Below, piece after piece: positions 36,791 through 46,522 of a stretch of DNA of 64,000 bases. Both the position numbers and the translations under genes were made by a program. Positions within the stretch are counted from its first letter, which is position 1. Every line of letters begins with the position of its first letter. The stretch comes from Sabellastarte sp. h YS-2021. Its lineage: Eukaryota > Annelida > Polychaeta > Sabellida > Sabellidae. The DNA is taken from assembly GCA_964017235.1 (NCBI GenBank), contig OZ024938.1, forward strand, positions 11,089,454 through 11,153,453. Reading direction: 5' to 3'. Below the pieces are notes generated by a model. The model made no database searches. It saw only the letters and a program-made list of their open reading frames with translations, and was not told where the DNA came from.

Positions 36791-37198
36791 ACGAAGGCAG
36801 CCAAGTATCCCCATATTAATGTTTCACAGAAATACTGAAAATGGGACTGTTGACAATCCAGGATCATTTGTATCCAGAGTATGATCTAGATCATTCCTAA
36901 AATCTAAAATTCGCCAGGAATCCGAAATTCGCCACCTCTAAAACGTCAGTTAATTTTACAAAGAAAATGATATTTTGTTGTAAAATTGGTATTTTACAGT
37001 CCAAAAAGCCTTAATTTACTGTACATTCAACAAATCTCACCTCAATTAATTTATTTTATTAGTATTTCAACATGTGGCGAATTTCAGATTTGTGGCGAAT
37101 TTTAGATTTCTTACTCTAATCACTTCTTCTTTTACTCAGGCCCTACCCACAAGAAAAACTTCATGACAATGATTTCATTGTTTTTGGAGAAACAGCAA
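36791..37198. other. Intergenic with a local duplication
   Basis: AAATTCGCCA and TGTGGCGAATTT words recur at 36905-36940 and 37070-37105. Otherwise nothing recognised. Confidence 0.3.
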
Positions 37199-37452
37199 AC
37201 AAGACTGAAAGGGGTTTCAGTCTACTAGTGCCAGCTTCAAGGCCATCACAGACACGAGTAGTGTACTGAGGCGGTCACCCACTGAGGCTGTCACTCATCC
37301 AAGTACTAAATGTAGCCCATTGCTGCTTAACTTGAGTGATGAGAAAGGTACTCATCACACTATGTCACAATTCATGAAAGTCTGGAGACAAAAAAAATAA
37401 GACGTAATCACTAGAAGCGCGAGCCTCACTTGAGGTCAGGCTTAAAAACAGA
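37199..37452 (-). mobile_element. 5S-rRNA-derived SINE, copy 5
   Basis: Reverse copy with GAGTAGTGTACTGAGGCGGTC, a small internal duplication of CACCCACTGAGGCTGTCACTC, CATCCAAGTACTAAATGTAG and a CTTGAGGTCAGGCTTAAAAA end. Confidence 0.72.
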
Positions 37453-38118
37453 CAATGAAAATAACGCACCAGAAAACATAGTCCCTTTGATATAGGCAAT
37501 AAAAGTGTCCTGTGAAGGTAAAAAAACAGATTTAGCCTGGATCAAATTACATTTATACCTAAGGAGAATGTGTTAATAGTTTTTAGATGCTCAAAGTCGT
37601 CTATATTCTTGATACAGAGAGTTTATTTCAGAGATGTTGATTAGCAACAGCAAATCTTCCTCTAGCAAAAGCTTAAAAAGTACTTGAAAGTTTGGTTAGT
37701 GGAGCATATTTATACCTTGTACTAAGTTTTATGCTATTGTAAGGTAACGGGTTAAATGATGTATATTTAATTTAAACAAAATACTCACCATAATATAGGC
37801 AGAAACTTGTTTCTAACAAATATTTAATTTGGCGATATTTCAGAATTTTTTTATCCTATGTCGTGGATTTACTGAGAGAACAATACACATTTTTGTAATA
37901 TAAATGAGTCACAGAGTGAGACCATGTTTGGCTTGTAATTTGTACTTTGTTTATACTTTCGCCACTTAGTAAATATTTATATAAATAAATTGACAAAGTA
38001 AATCTAGATTGGCTTACAAGACCAAATAACTAACACTCCAGTCAAAAGGAAGAACTTTGTCGACATGATATCTGCACTTTGCAAAGAAAAAGTTCATTGC
38101 CTCCAGTTGGGTCAACAC

Positions 38119-38160
38119 ATGAATAAAAACCCCAGTGTGGGGAATACTATTTTTATTCAT
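38119..38160. repeat. Imperfect hairpin (ATGAATAAAAA ... TTTTTATTCAT)
   Basis: Outer arms 38119-38129 and 38150-38160 pair over 11 bp, inner arms CCCCA (38130-38134) and TGGGG (38138-38142) over 5 bp, with a one-sided bulge. It lies about 0.55 kb past the recombinase stop. It may mark the end of the retrotransposon. Confidence 0.6.
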
Positions 38161-38694
38161 TATCACTTACTACTCTATAATTTATTTACAATCATAACAG
38201 TATCTACTAATATTACATTGACATTCACATCTAGCCATTGACCATATATTTACATTTTTGACACATATCATGTCAATGGCTGTTAAACTGTATCAGGTAT
38301 GATAAATTATTATTACAGTAGCCTAGCTAGGCAGCAGTTTGAGGTGACCCTAAGCCAAGTCAAAGTTTAACTTTTTTGAATCCACAAATTATGAATAAGT
38401 TAGGGTGGCCTTAGCTCCAGGCTTGAAAAGAGTTAAGGTCAACCTAAAGTTTAGGTATAAATAGTATAATTTGAGGTAATGACAGAGGTACTGAAGTTTA
38501 GGGTGACCTCAAATTTGAGAATATATATATAACCTGTGAGTTTAAGTTAACATTAAAGTTAAAGGGTTGATGTTTTGAATTTGGTCACAGGTGAATTACT
38601 TATGTATAGAATTTGGTTAGTAATTTGAATTTAATTTTGGAATATAAAGAAAAGGGGAGTAGTAGAGGTTTGAGTTGAAAGCCCCAAGCCCCAA
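38161..38694 (-). other. 3' flank or 3' UTR of the YR retrotransposon
   Basis: Non-coding. Several TGACCTTAA / AAGTTTAGG words recur at 38340-38520. No match to the 5' flank (43151-43450) could be seen by eye, so the terminal repeats remain undefined. Confidence 0.35.
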
Positions 38695-39702
38695 CTAGTG
38701 AGTAGGGGAAAGGTAGAGGTGCTTCTGAAAATTTTTGGCCACCTCATGAGAGGAATTATGATCAAGGGTGATGTATCTCCAGACGCATTCCGACGTCCAG
38801 GTGCCATGGCTCTGGATATGTTGAAGTGGAACATTCGAATTAAAGGCGAAAGAGGCACCTGAACGACGGAATGCGTGGAATGTGAGATTGGAATTTTGGA
38901 GATTTAGTTTTGACAATAGATTTTTAAAGTGTCGCCTAACCTGGTTGTCTGTCAGGGGAAGCCACTTAGTGGAAGTCTTATATTGAAACAGGGGTGAATT
39001 GTTTGATCCAGGGGTGATTTGAAGCAGATTTTTTATGGCCATGACTGGACAAATGGGGTTAGAACCCAGATCCGGAATTTTTAAGATTTTGACAGATTTC
39101 CTATCCTGTATAGTTTTACTCCATTTGACAATTATGTGAAGGCCTGGGTTTGCAAACAAGATGTCACCTCTGGCTAGGTGGAAAAGGGGGGAAAAAGCTT
39201 TTATTGAATGAGGGACTAAGTTGGATAACCTTAAAAATGAGAAGAAGGCCAGAGTATAAACAGCTTTAAACACTTGTCCCATGTAAGTAGCGTCACAGGC
39301 TCTAACCATTAGTTGGAGGGTATCAATATCAATGAGACTTTTAAGTGCGGGTTTAAAGGATGATCTAAGTGTGACAGCTCGTTGAAAATATTTGATTCTG
39401 GGGTCTTGAAAAATGAGGGTGGGGATTCCATACAATGACAGATTTGCTTTAATAGCCCCCAAGTGGTTTGCCAGGGTGGGGCTTGACAAGCCATTGGAAG
39501 CTAGAAATTGAAGATAGGCTACTATTGTCATAGGTTGCAGTGCAAGAAGCGAGACTTGCATGAATACTGTGAAGGCTATGAAAAGCCTAAACATACTTTG
39601 ATAACTGCTTGTAGTACCAGGTCTAAATGCCAATTTGGTCTTCTTGGCTGCTTCTTTGGCCAAGGGAGCCAATCTAGGCAGCAAGCCTGTCAAATACACC
39701 AA
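38695..39702 (-). CDS. Retrotransposon tyrosine recombinase (YR)
   Basis: About 335 residues; the frame is open upstream to about 39720 and overlaps the end of RT-RNase H. The catalytic set of the tyrosine recombinase family is complete: R158 (FLRLSN), H276-x-x-R279 (FHAFRRSG), H299 (SHGTW) and the nucleophile Y310 (VWRYI). Residues 1-115 resemble the helical DNA-binding core domain. The enzyme would integrate a circular DNA copy by strand exchange without a target duplication. There is no ATG at the frame start (the first usual-size start is TTG), and no slippery heptamer in the 31-nt overlap, so expression probably relies on reinitiation or an unseen recoding event. The lone fragment at 46979-47640 is a diverged relative. 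Confidence 0.92.
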   Translation of the reverse strand: MVYLTGLLPRLAPLAKEAAKKTKLAFRPGTTSSYQSMFRLFIAFTVFMQVSLLALQPMTIVAYLQFLASNGLSSPTLANHLGAIKANLSLYGIPTLIFQDPRIKYFQRAVTLRSSFKPALKSLIDIDTLQLMVRACDATYMGQVFKAVYTLAFFSFLRLSNLVPHSIKAFSPLFHLARGDILFANPGLHIIVKWSKTIQDRKSVKILKIPDLGSNPICPVMAIKNLLQITPGSNNSPLFQYKTSTKWLPLTDNQVRRHFKNLLSKLNLQNSNLTFHAFRRSGASFAFNSNVPLQHIQSHGTWTSECVWRYITLDHNSSHEVAKNFQKHLYLSPTH

Positions 39703-42122
39703 TCTAGATGTAAGTGAGTTTCACAGATCTCCACCCATTGGTGCTGGGGAAGTAACCTATTCAGGTTTACCTGGGGATCTCCCATAAGAGACCATCGTGA
39801 GAGCAAGTCAGCAATATGGTTATCCTTACCTGCTATGTGGTTAACTTGAAGGTTGATATCCCAGGTAGCAACCTGAAGCTGTATGTTTCTGGCAATTGCA
39901 GCTAAGGTCAAGTCCCTGGTTTTCCCTGAGTTTAGTACATGTACTACAGCCTCATTATCACATGCAATATGTACTTTAGATTTAGCCCAAGTGCTGTTCC
40001 AAACCCTGAGAGCCACCAGAATGTTGAGCATTTCCAGGTGGACGATATTCAGGTCCATATAGCCCAAAGGTATGGGGAGAGTATAAACTTGGTTGCCACA
40101 TCTGGCCCCAAGACCCTGTAGACATGCATCCAGCTCAATGTGGAAGGCAATGGGCCTATGGTCAAAAATGGTTACACCATTAAAGGTGGTGAGGAACTTT
40201 GAAAACCAGTTTATATCTTTCTGAGCTTCAGGTGACAATTGTACTTGATCCTTATCATGCATACTGCGCAAAACGTCCAGGAGACGATTGAGGAAAAACC
40301 TCGACGAACGCACGCACTTGCTAACATACAGTAGACTACCAAGCAGGGATTGTAACTGACGTTTCGTACAGCGAGTCCTGCCACGCCAGGAGGTGCATTT
40401 GTTGTGTATTTCATGCAATTTTTCATCTGGGATGGACAATGTAAAGTTCTCAGTATTTACTAGTATTCCCAGACAGTTGACGCAAGTAGCTGGCTTGACC
40501 AGCTTGTTATATGAAATTTCAAAGCCTAGATGGTTAAGGAGGGCACTTAGGGCGTCAAATGAGGCGTCAACGCGACTTGGAAGTTCAATTCCAAGGATAT
40601 CATCAATATAATTTATGACCTGAAAGTCGCGTTGACGCATCATGTGACGCACAGCGTCGCTTAAACGCTGGAACAGCGCGCTCCCGTGCCTAAATCCGAA
40701 GGGCAGGCAGGTGTCCAGAAACCAGGCATTATGACGCAAGCCCAAAAGGTCATACTCCAAAGGGTCTAATTTTACATGCCTGAAGGCGCGTTTGATGTCT
40801 ATCTTATAGATTTTGCAGCCCTTACCCAACAGCCTGACACGTTTCACTACATGATCAATTGTGGGTAGTTTGAGCAGGAAGGGGGTGTTAAGGTAAACAT
40901 TTTGGGCACTACCAGCATTTACAGACCTACCCTGGGGAAAGCTCAAGTCCACTATGACCCTCCTGTTTTTTGAGTGGGGCTTATCCCGAGTCATGAAGGG
41001 GGAGGTATGTAAGTTAGGCAATGGTGGGGCATCAAAAGGTCCTAGTATGGCGTCATAAGTTCTTTCCTCCTCCAGATAGGCCCTTATATCCTGAGGGAAA
41101 TCTTTGGCCGACTTATGATTTTCCATGTGACTTTCCAGGGGTGTTTTTCTGTCAAAATCCAGGGGGAAACCGAACCTGATTAAGAGAGGAAGTTGGGTAT
41201 CCCAATAACCTTTTAACAGTTCATCCCAAGCATCTGGATTAAGTTGAGATTTGATAGGAATCTGACAGTGTTTGAAATTATATTCCCCAGAGGCCTTGAT
41301 TATTTGGTGAAGGGTCAAGGGATCTGCCTTGGATACTGATTGGACTACTGCAGTCGGCACCTGTAGTTCACCCATTGGTATAAATCCTACCTTGAGGGAA
41401 TTTTGTTTATCCCACAACTGGAGCGTAGTGCATGAGGCCATGACTTGATTATAATCGATTTTTTGATTTTTTAATCGAAGTGGCAGTTCGTATTTGCTAG
41501 TACTACTGGTATCTGCCCCAGTGTGAAGTATCTCCCCCTGTGTATTAGGGGATTGAACTATGACACAGGATTTCTGTTTAAGATCGTGATGGGCGTCATT
41601 TTCTGACGCATGTGTAGAAGTACTGTGGGGGACAACCCTATGGTTGCCTTTTTCTGTCTCATTTTTGGAGTCATTTTGAACATTTGGAGGCAATTTGTCA
41701 GAATCATAATTTTTCGACACGACGCCGTCGCTTTTGTGAAACACAGCATATCTGTTATAGCATGTCACTGGGTCTGTACTACAGTACTTACTTGGCTTCC
41801 TGCTTATGCTGCTACCTCCCTTGACGTCATTGTTACTTTTTGGCTGACTTGTTGCCTTACCTTTACCAGGATCCACCAGAAAAGTGTGTACCTTATTAAT
41901 ATTCATGCCTTGGTTCGAACCTGGATGTTTTTTGGCAATAGCAGTTTTAGTACCTCTTTGAAGCACTTGTGCATATGTGAAACCTTTATATCTTTGATAA
42001 TCTGATTTCCAATTTACACTTTCCCCATTGCCCCATACATTACTACTCACAACACGTGTTCTGAAATGGTTACCACTGGCAATGGTGATTTTCGGTCGAA
42101 TCGAAGTTTTGGATTCTTGCAC
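39690..42122 (-). CDS. Retrotransposon reverse transcriptase-RNase H
   Basis: About 810 residues; no ATG at the start, with the frame open upstream to 42179, overlapping gag by about 50 nt. The N-terminal ~340 residues are low-complexity. RT motifs follow: RRVIVDLSFPQG, YKIDIKRAFRHV (first catalytic Asp), LPFGFRHGSALFQ and the YIDD box near residue 505. RNase H follows with ELDAC near residue 661, HLEMLN, CDNEAV and the HIAGKDNHIADLLS end, which gives the D-E-D-D set. It would copy element RNA to DNA in a particle with Gag. Lack of its own ATG together with the signal at 42119-42152 indicates synthesis as a Gag-RT fusion. Confidence 0.93.
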   Translation of the reverse strand: MQESKTSIRPKITIASGNHFRTRVVSSNVWGNGESVNWKSDYQRYKGFTYAQVLQRGTKTAIAKKHPGSNQGMNINKVHTFLVDPGKGKATSQPKSNNDVKGGSSISRKPSKYCSTDPVTCYNRYAVFHKSDGVVSKNYDSDKLPPNVQNDSKNETEKGNHRVVPHSTSTHASENDAHHDLKQKSCVIVQSPNTQGEILHTGADTSSTSKYELPLRLKNQKIDYNQVMASCTTLQLWDKQNSLKVGFIPMGELQVPTAVVQSVSKADPLTLHQIIKASGEYNFKHCQIPIKSQLNPDAWDELLKGYWDTQLPLLIRFGFPLDFDRKTPLESHMENHKSAKDFPQDIRAYLEEERTYDAILGPFDAPPLPNLHTSPFMTRDKPHSKNRRVIVDLSFPQGRSVNAGSAQNVYLNTPFLLKLPTIDHVVKRVRLLGKGCKIYKIDIKRAFRHVKLDPLEYDLLGLRHNAWFLDTCLPFGFRHGSALFQRLSDAVRHMMRQRDFQVINYIDDILGIELPSRVDASFDALSALLNHLGFEISYNKLVKPATCVNCLGILVNTENFTLSIPDEKLHEIHNKCTSWRGRTRCTKRQLQSLLGSLLYVSKCVRSSRFFLNRLLDVLRSMHDKDQVQLSPEAQKDINWFSKFLTTFNGVTIFDHRPIAFHIELDACLQGLGARCGNQVYTLPIPLGYMDLNIVHLEMLNILVALRVWNSTWAKSKVHIACDNEAVVHVLNSGKTRDLTLAAIARNIQLQVATWDINLQVNHIAGKDNHIADLLSRWSLMGDPQVNLNRLLPQHQWVEICETHLHLDWCI

Positions 42123-42152
42123 TGCAGTTATGCAGTGCCTGATTCGTTTTTT
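42119..42152 (-). promoter_or_regulatory. Candidate -1 ribosomal frameshift signal
   Basis: In the gag frame the heptamer A AAA AAC (42152-42146) is followed by a 7-nt spacer (42145-42139). A perfect 8-bp hairpin follows: GCACTGCA (42138-42131), loop TAAC (42130-42127), TGCAGTGC (42126-42119). The gag stop codon TAA is in the loop. A -1 slip enters the RT frame, which is open there. The heptamer, spacer and stem match the known -1 recoding arrangement of retroelements. Confidence 0.75.
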
Positions 42153-43150
42153 GAATCCGTATTGACACGTTTTGAATTTCTACATTCTTTGACAGGGTGT
42201 GGAAAGCGTTTTCCCAGTGTATTGCAAAAGCTACATATATGCCTGTAAAATTGTCCCCCCGTGTGGTGATCAGTCTTATGGGGACATTTCTGTGACTGAA
42301 AAAATTTACAGGGGACACCCTGGGATTCAGTATTGACCTTTTTTGGGGCTACATTGATCACTTTTTGGGCGTGTGCCCTCCTAATCCTGTCAATCTTATC
42401 TGTCATACCCCAGTTAACTTTGCCCTCCTCCATCCGACACAGGAGGACTGCATGGGCACCTTTGGCCGAAGGCCACCCAAAATCCTGGGCATCGTCCATC
42501 AACTCGGACATATAGTCCAACATTTGATTTTTGGTGTTTACATTTTTTTCGTCTTTAATAATTGCACAAAATCCCGAGACCCACTGGAAGGTACTTAAAC
42601 TATCATAAGTAACTCTACTCTTGGAGGTACCTGCGAGAATGTGATTTTGGGGCCAAGGTATTTTATTTGTTACTGTTACTTGTTCGTTACCTCCACGTTG
42701 GGATTTGAACATACCTCTTTCATTAAGAGAAGCAAGTTCTTGCAGTCGCCTGTCCACAGCATCTTGGATGCCTCTGGAACTTTTGAGAAAGGCAGGGGTG
42801 GGGGTTACTGCCTCCTCATCCACATCACTGTCAACCAATGAGGGCCTGTGTGAACTCAGACTTGTGGGAGAGTTGACGCCGTCAAACGGTGACGCAGCCC
42901 CTTGTTGCAGTTGTTCCTCTGTTTTTTGTATACGCTGCTCAATTGCAGACAACCTGGAACTGACACTGGTTAACGCAGATAAAATATCATGATTTACATT
43001 TTCAGCAGTGTTTGTATCAGTATTGATGTTCGAATTCATACTATTCGAACTACTACTTTCAACATTTATATCATCTTTGAACTGGCATTTCACACCTACT
43101 GGTCTTTTGTGTTGGCCACCACAGCCAGAACAATGAAAGTTCTTGGGCAT
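42128..43150 (-). CDS. Retrotransposon Gag-like protein
   Basis: 340 residues, starting with a true ATG. The N-terminus has a small Cys-His cluster (CSGC...H...C, residues 7-22). The middle is Ser/Asn/Thr-rich with a heptad-like helix (ALTSVSSRLSAIEQRIQKTE, residues ~60-80). The C-terminal part holds a second cluster, CKFFQSQKCPHKTDHH followed by HICSFCNTLG and HPVKEC, with zinc-finger-like spacing. It is likely the nucleic-acid-binding structural protein of the element's particle. It ends with a stop inside a hairpin loop 18 nt after a slippery heptamer. Confidence 0.85.
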   Translation of the reverse strand: MPKNFHCSGCGGQHKRPVGVKCQFKDDINVESSSSNSMNSNINTDTNTAENVNHDILSALTSVSSRLSAIEQRIQKTEEQLQQGAASPFDGVNSPTSLSSHRPSLVDSDVDEEAVTPTPAFLKSSRGIQDAVDRRLQELASLNERGMFKSQRGGNEQVTVTNKIPWPQNHILAGTSKSRVTYDSLSTFQWVSGFCAIIKDEKNVNTKNQMLDYMSELMDDAQDFGWPSAKGAHAVLLCRMEEGKVNWGMTDKIDRIRRAHAQKVINVAPKKVNTESQGVPCKFFQSQKCPHKTDHHTGGQFYRHICSFCNTLGKRFPHPVKECRNSKRVNTDSKNESGTA

Positions 43151-43456
43151 TGCTACGTTATTGACTTGATAGCATGCACAGGGTTTAAAATATTACACCA
43201 TTTATGTAAACATCAAGGTAGAGTTAGCGGGACAGATTAAAACACTTAGTTAAAATGATAAAAATTACTGTTGTAAGTAATAAAAGTAACCCGCCAACTC
43301 ACCTTAAAGTAAAGGTCCTACCCGTGCATGCAAGACAACGTATTCCAGGCACAAACACAGACCAGCAAAGCGACCACAGACTGTAACCAATAAAATACCA
43401 GATAAAATACTAAAGTTAAAATACAAGTTTTAAAAATATTTTTTAACTTCAGTAAA

Positions 43457-43597
43457 ATGGCGACTGCCTTGTTTGACTTCCACTGCAAAAGTGATGCCAA
43501 ACTGTTTTTCAGCGGGAAACAACTGACCCTAGGTCAAAGGTCAGCCAATAAAATTGAATTACAGAGAAACAAGAACCACTGTTTTAAAATTAACTGA
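43457..43597 (+). CDS. Candidate first exon with SH3-like start
   Basis: An ATG in a good context (TAAAATGGCG) opens 46 codons. The beginning, MATALFDFHCKSDAKLFF, resembles the start of an SH3 domain (ALYDF...ELxF.xGD). Possible donors are CCTAG|GTCAAA and CAAAG|GTCAGC at 43531-43541, which would leave about 25 residues in the exon. It lies about 300 bp beyond the gag start, on the opposite strand, so the retrotransposon may sit next to a host promoter. No second exon was found. Alternatively it is a decayed fragment or chance. Confidence 0.3.
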   Translation: MATALFDFHCKSDAKLFFSGKQLTLGQRSANKIELQRNKNHCFKIN

Positions 43598-43839
43598 GGC
43601 AATGAGTTGCGTATAACTAAAGTGATACCCTATCAAATAATTAACATAAATGTTTATGTGTTTTTTTTTAATTTTTCAACAATGGATTTATAAACAAATT
43701 AGTTTTGGAAATTCTTATTACATAGATTGTGCATGAACATAAACGTTTATATATAAACATAATAAATACTGGAAATACCGTCATGCTTGAAAAGGAATTA
43801 TATTCATTAATCAGACTCAATTTGGAGACTTCTATGTTT
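43598..43839. other. AT-rich, nothing recognised
   Basis: No supportable feature. Confidence 0.3.
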
Positions 43840-44110
43840 GTGGTTAATGCTCTTGTTAGCGGTCACCTGGACTTGTGCTGTTAATGTTGTAGGAGTCTCG
43901 ACAAATTTAATCCACATATGCTGCAATGTATTGCAAACAGTCCTACCAGAGTTGTATGAAATAAAAAAATAAATTATAGAATAACATCTGTCAATAAGAA
44001 CATTGTATTGGTTGCCTGTTGAACATCATAACTTTTACATTTAACCAAAAGGTTTCTTCAAACTAGCTGTAATGTACAAGTAATTTAATGCATATCTTTG
44101 AAAGAAATCT
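43840..44110 (+). pseudogene. CR1/L2-like LINE remnant
   Basis: Broken text: VNALVSGHLDLCC, QCIANSPTRVV and TLYWLPVEHHNFYI, matching the 'ALVxSRLDYC...LHWLPVxxR' block of the 33.1-kb remnant. Heavily decayed. Confidence 0.5.
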
Positions 44111-44599
44111 CAGAATTGAGACAAAACTCAGACGTTTGTTTATATTTGTTCATTATGTTCGCATTTAGTACATATAATCATTTTGTACACATATAATACA
44201 CATCAGTTGTCAATACCAAGCAGAGGGTGTTAAAGTTACATAACGAAAATAGCCTAGTCTTGACATTGTAAATTTGAACCATTTTTTTTTCAAACAAAGC
44301 TATTTATAAAAAATGGTTTAAACTATGTCGTACAATAAAGTTTTCATGTTTTCCAAATGACTAAAAAAGAGTCATTGCAAATGAAAGGACTTGGACAGCC
44401 AAGAGATAACTTTGATAAGGGGAGACCTCAGAATACGCAGAAAAAAATATTATTATTTGGGGAGATATTAATCAAAATACTAGGATGATAGGGAATGTAC
44501 TTTTCATAAAGAAAGGTGTAGATTGGTGCCTGAGGTACATAATTTCAACAGAGACAAGATTTCCCACAGGACTGGTCAAGGTATACCCAGTGAAGGAGA

Positions 44600-44810
44600 T
44601 ACAATTTTCATTTCAACTACTGGTTTGGAACTTCATGAAAATAATCAGAAGATGGGTGTTGATCAAACTTAGATCCCATTCAGTGTTATAAGTGATCTGG
44701 ATCATTGTCTGGATACAAAAGCAATTATTACGGATATTCCATTTACTTATTATTACATGCTTTTGGGGAGGTCGGTAATCTCTGAGTACTCTTATTAAAA
44801 TATAAAACTG
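44600..44810 (-). repeat. Interspersed repeat family C, partial
   Basis: Reverse copy: GTGTTGATCAAACTTAGATCCC, GATCTGGATCATTGTCTGGAT and GGGGAGGTCGGTAATCTCTGAG. Confidence 0.55.
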
Positions 44811-44841
44811 ATAAAATCAGTCATGTGTTAGAAGAGCCTTT

Positions 44842-44909
44842 TTAAGCGTGGTCTCTGGCAAGGCTTGTGCTTCTATGGATCACTTGTTTTGTTTTTCTTT
44901 ATTTATTTC

Positions 44910-44940
<31 letters not shown>

Positions 44941-45120
44941 GTCTCTGGACTGTCATGAATTGTGACGTCGAGTGATGAGTACCTGTCTCATCCCTTCAAT
45001 TAAGCAGCAACAGGCTACATTAGTGCTTGGATGGGTGACCACCTCAGTGCACTACTCGTGTCTCTGATGGCTTTGCGGCTCATGCTGGTAGACCCAAACT
45101 AGTTTTGGCCTTGTTATTAT
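44842..45120 (+). mobile_element. 5S-rRNA-derived SINE, copy 6 (best 5S match)
   Basis: TTTTTAAGCGTGGTCTCTGGCAAG start. The 5S-like core is AATTAAGCAGCAACAGGCTA, then CATTAGTGCTTGGATGGGTGACC, closest of all copies to the 5S internal promoter text. The tail is CACTACTCGTGTCTC and CCAAACTAGTTTTGGCC. A poly-T run (44912-44940) is inserted in the linker. Confidence 0.82.
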
Positions 45121-46190
45121 AGTGTCCAACAATGGGTGGGATCTGGAAGCGTAGTTGATGTTCAGGAGGGGCCTCATTATTACGATGGCCAATATGCAAT
45201 CATATCTTCTCACAATCAAGGCCATGTGAGTTGGCCAAAATAATATTACAAACCCAGTTAATCTGATAAAGTGCAGGAAACTTATTCATCCCCCAAAGGA
45301 CAGGCTATGTTAGGACACCTCAGCGTAATGAATCTGTAGTGTCACTTATGGTCAAGTCTATAATTTAAGTAGACAGTTGAAAAGTATCAGTAGTTTCAAG
45401 GATTTTCTTATTCAGTTTTAAATGGTCAATGCATGTAATAATTGGAACATTATAATAACGACTCAGGAGCTTACTTTGTTATTAAAATACCAGCCTGTGT
45501 TAGTTTTAGCAGATTAGAAATCTAACATTGGAGTCATTATGTAACTTTCGTTGAAGGTTTAAAGGTGAGGTTTCACCTTAAAATGAAATACTGTTTAACA
45601 GGGTCCAGTTGAAGAATTAGAGGCAGAGAATGAGCCTTTGTAAATCATGATCAGAACAATACATAGACTTGCTCCAAGTCTTTGTATTTCTTATTCCAAC
45701 AAATCTGACATACATGGAATCATTATGAACTCATCATGATGGGTGGGGAAATTACTGAGGGATGTCAGCCCCACATTCTGGCCAAAAAGTCATTCAATCC
45801 TCATATAATACCTAAGACAAAAGAACTTGAGGAAAGTCTAAACAAAACATAACGAGGTAGGTAAGAAATACAGACAATGACGTCCCATTAAAAATTAGGA
45901 AAACCATGGCAAAGGATAGCTTTCTTTCTTTATAGCACTTAAAGTAGAAGCCTTCTATAGCAGTAGGGAGAAAAGGTGTCACTTATGGCAATAAACCAAG
46001 ACTGAAAGATTATTACTTCAAACCCATGAATTAATTCAATTTCTACAGTTAAAAGAGGCTTAAGGAGAACTAAAAGGGTCATACATCATGTAATTATTCA
46101 GAGGCGCCCATATTAAACTCCTGAAATGAACGATTAAGCCTAGATTTTTTTTATTTTTCAAGGGAAAGTAAACTGACTCACACAGGTTCT
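45121..46190. other. Intergenic, nothing recognised
   Basis: No supportable gene or repeat. Confidence 0.3.
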
Positions 46191-46221
46191 AATGCAAGTA
46201 TTTTTATACAATGAAATACTG

Positions 46222-46335
46222 TTCCATTCCAGACAAAAGTCAATGTTGGTGTTTTACATCCTGTTCAACAGCCAGGATCAGACGATAACCTGTGATGACA
46301 TGCCAAACATGCTAACCACTTGTCCAATAAGGACC
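46222..46335 (-). mobile_element. SINE family B, diverged fragment
   Basis: GGTGTTTTACATCCTGTTCAACAGCCAGGATC, then CTGTGATGACATGCCAAACATG and GCTAACCACTTGTCC, as in 62936-63079. Confidence 0.65.
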
Positions 46336-46522
46336 TGTATTACATTACTGAAAGTGTTAGGACAAAGTTACAAAGAATTACAAGTTACATCAGATTGACA
46401 GATGGGGGAAATTACACCACTGGGTGAAGTAACAACGCTTCTCTTCAGTTCCACTAACACCAATGTGATATTGACTTGACAAACAATACATTTTAGATAA
46501 AGGGAAACAACTATGGAGCCCA

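Larger units (their letters stand above)
38695..43150 (-). mobile_element. DIRS/Ngaro-type tyrosine-recombinase retrotransposon, near-intact
   Basis: Three long open frames in the order gag, RT-RNase H and tyrosine recombinase, all minus strand, each in the -1 frame relative to the one before. No integrase, endonuclease or LTR pair is seen. The recombinase in place of an integrase defines the DIRS order of retrotransposons. RNase H directly followed by recombinase, and no visible methyltransferase domain, lean to the Ngaro side. All catalytic residues I can check are present and there is no internal stop, so the copy is young. Termini are not determined; the coordinates cover coding sequence only. 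Confidence 0.9.

Noticed and set aside
38119..38160. Rho-independent-style terminator
   Set aside because: Eukaryotic context; kept only as a hairpin that may mark the retrotransposon end.
42070..42318. Third minus-strand frame across the gag/RT junction
   Set aside because: Shadow of gag in another frame; the frameshift signal and homology place the real coding in the other two frames.
44990..45070. Possible 5S rRNA gene
   Set aside because: Only the 3' half resembles 5S rRNA, it is fused to a repeat leader and tail shared by seven dispersed copies, and the 5' half is absent.
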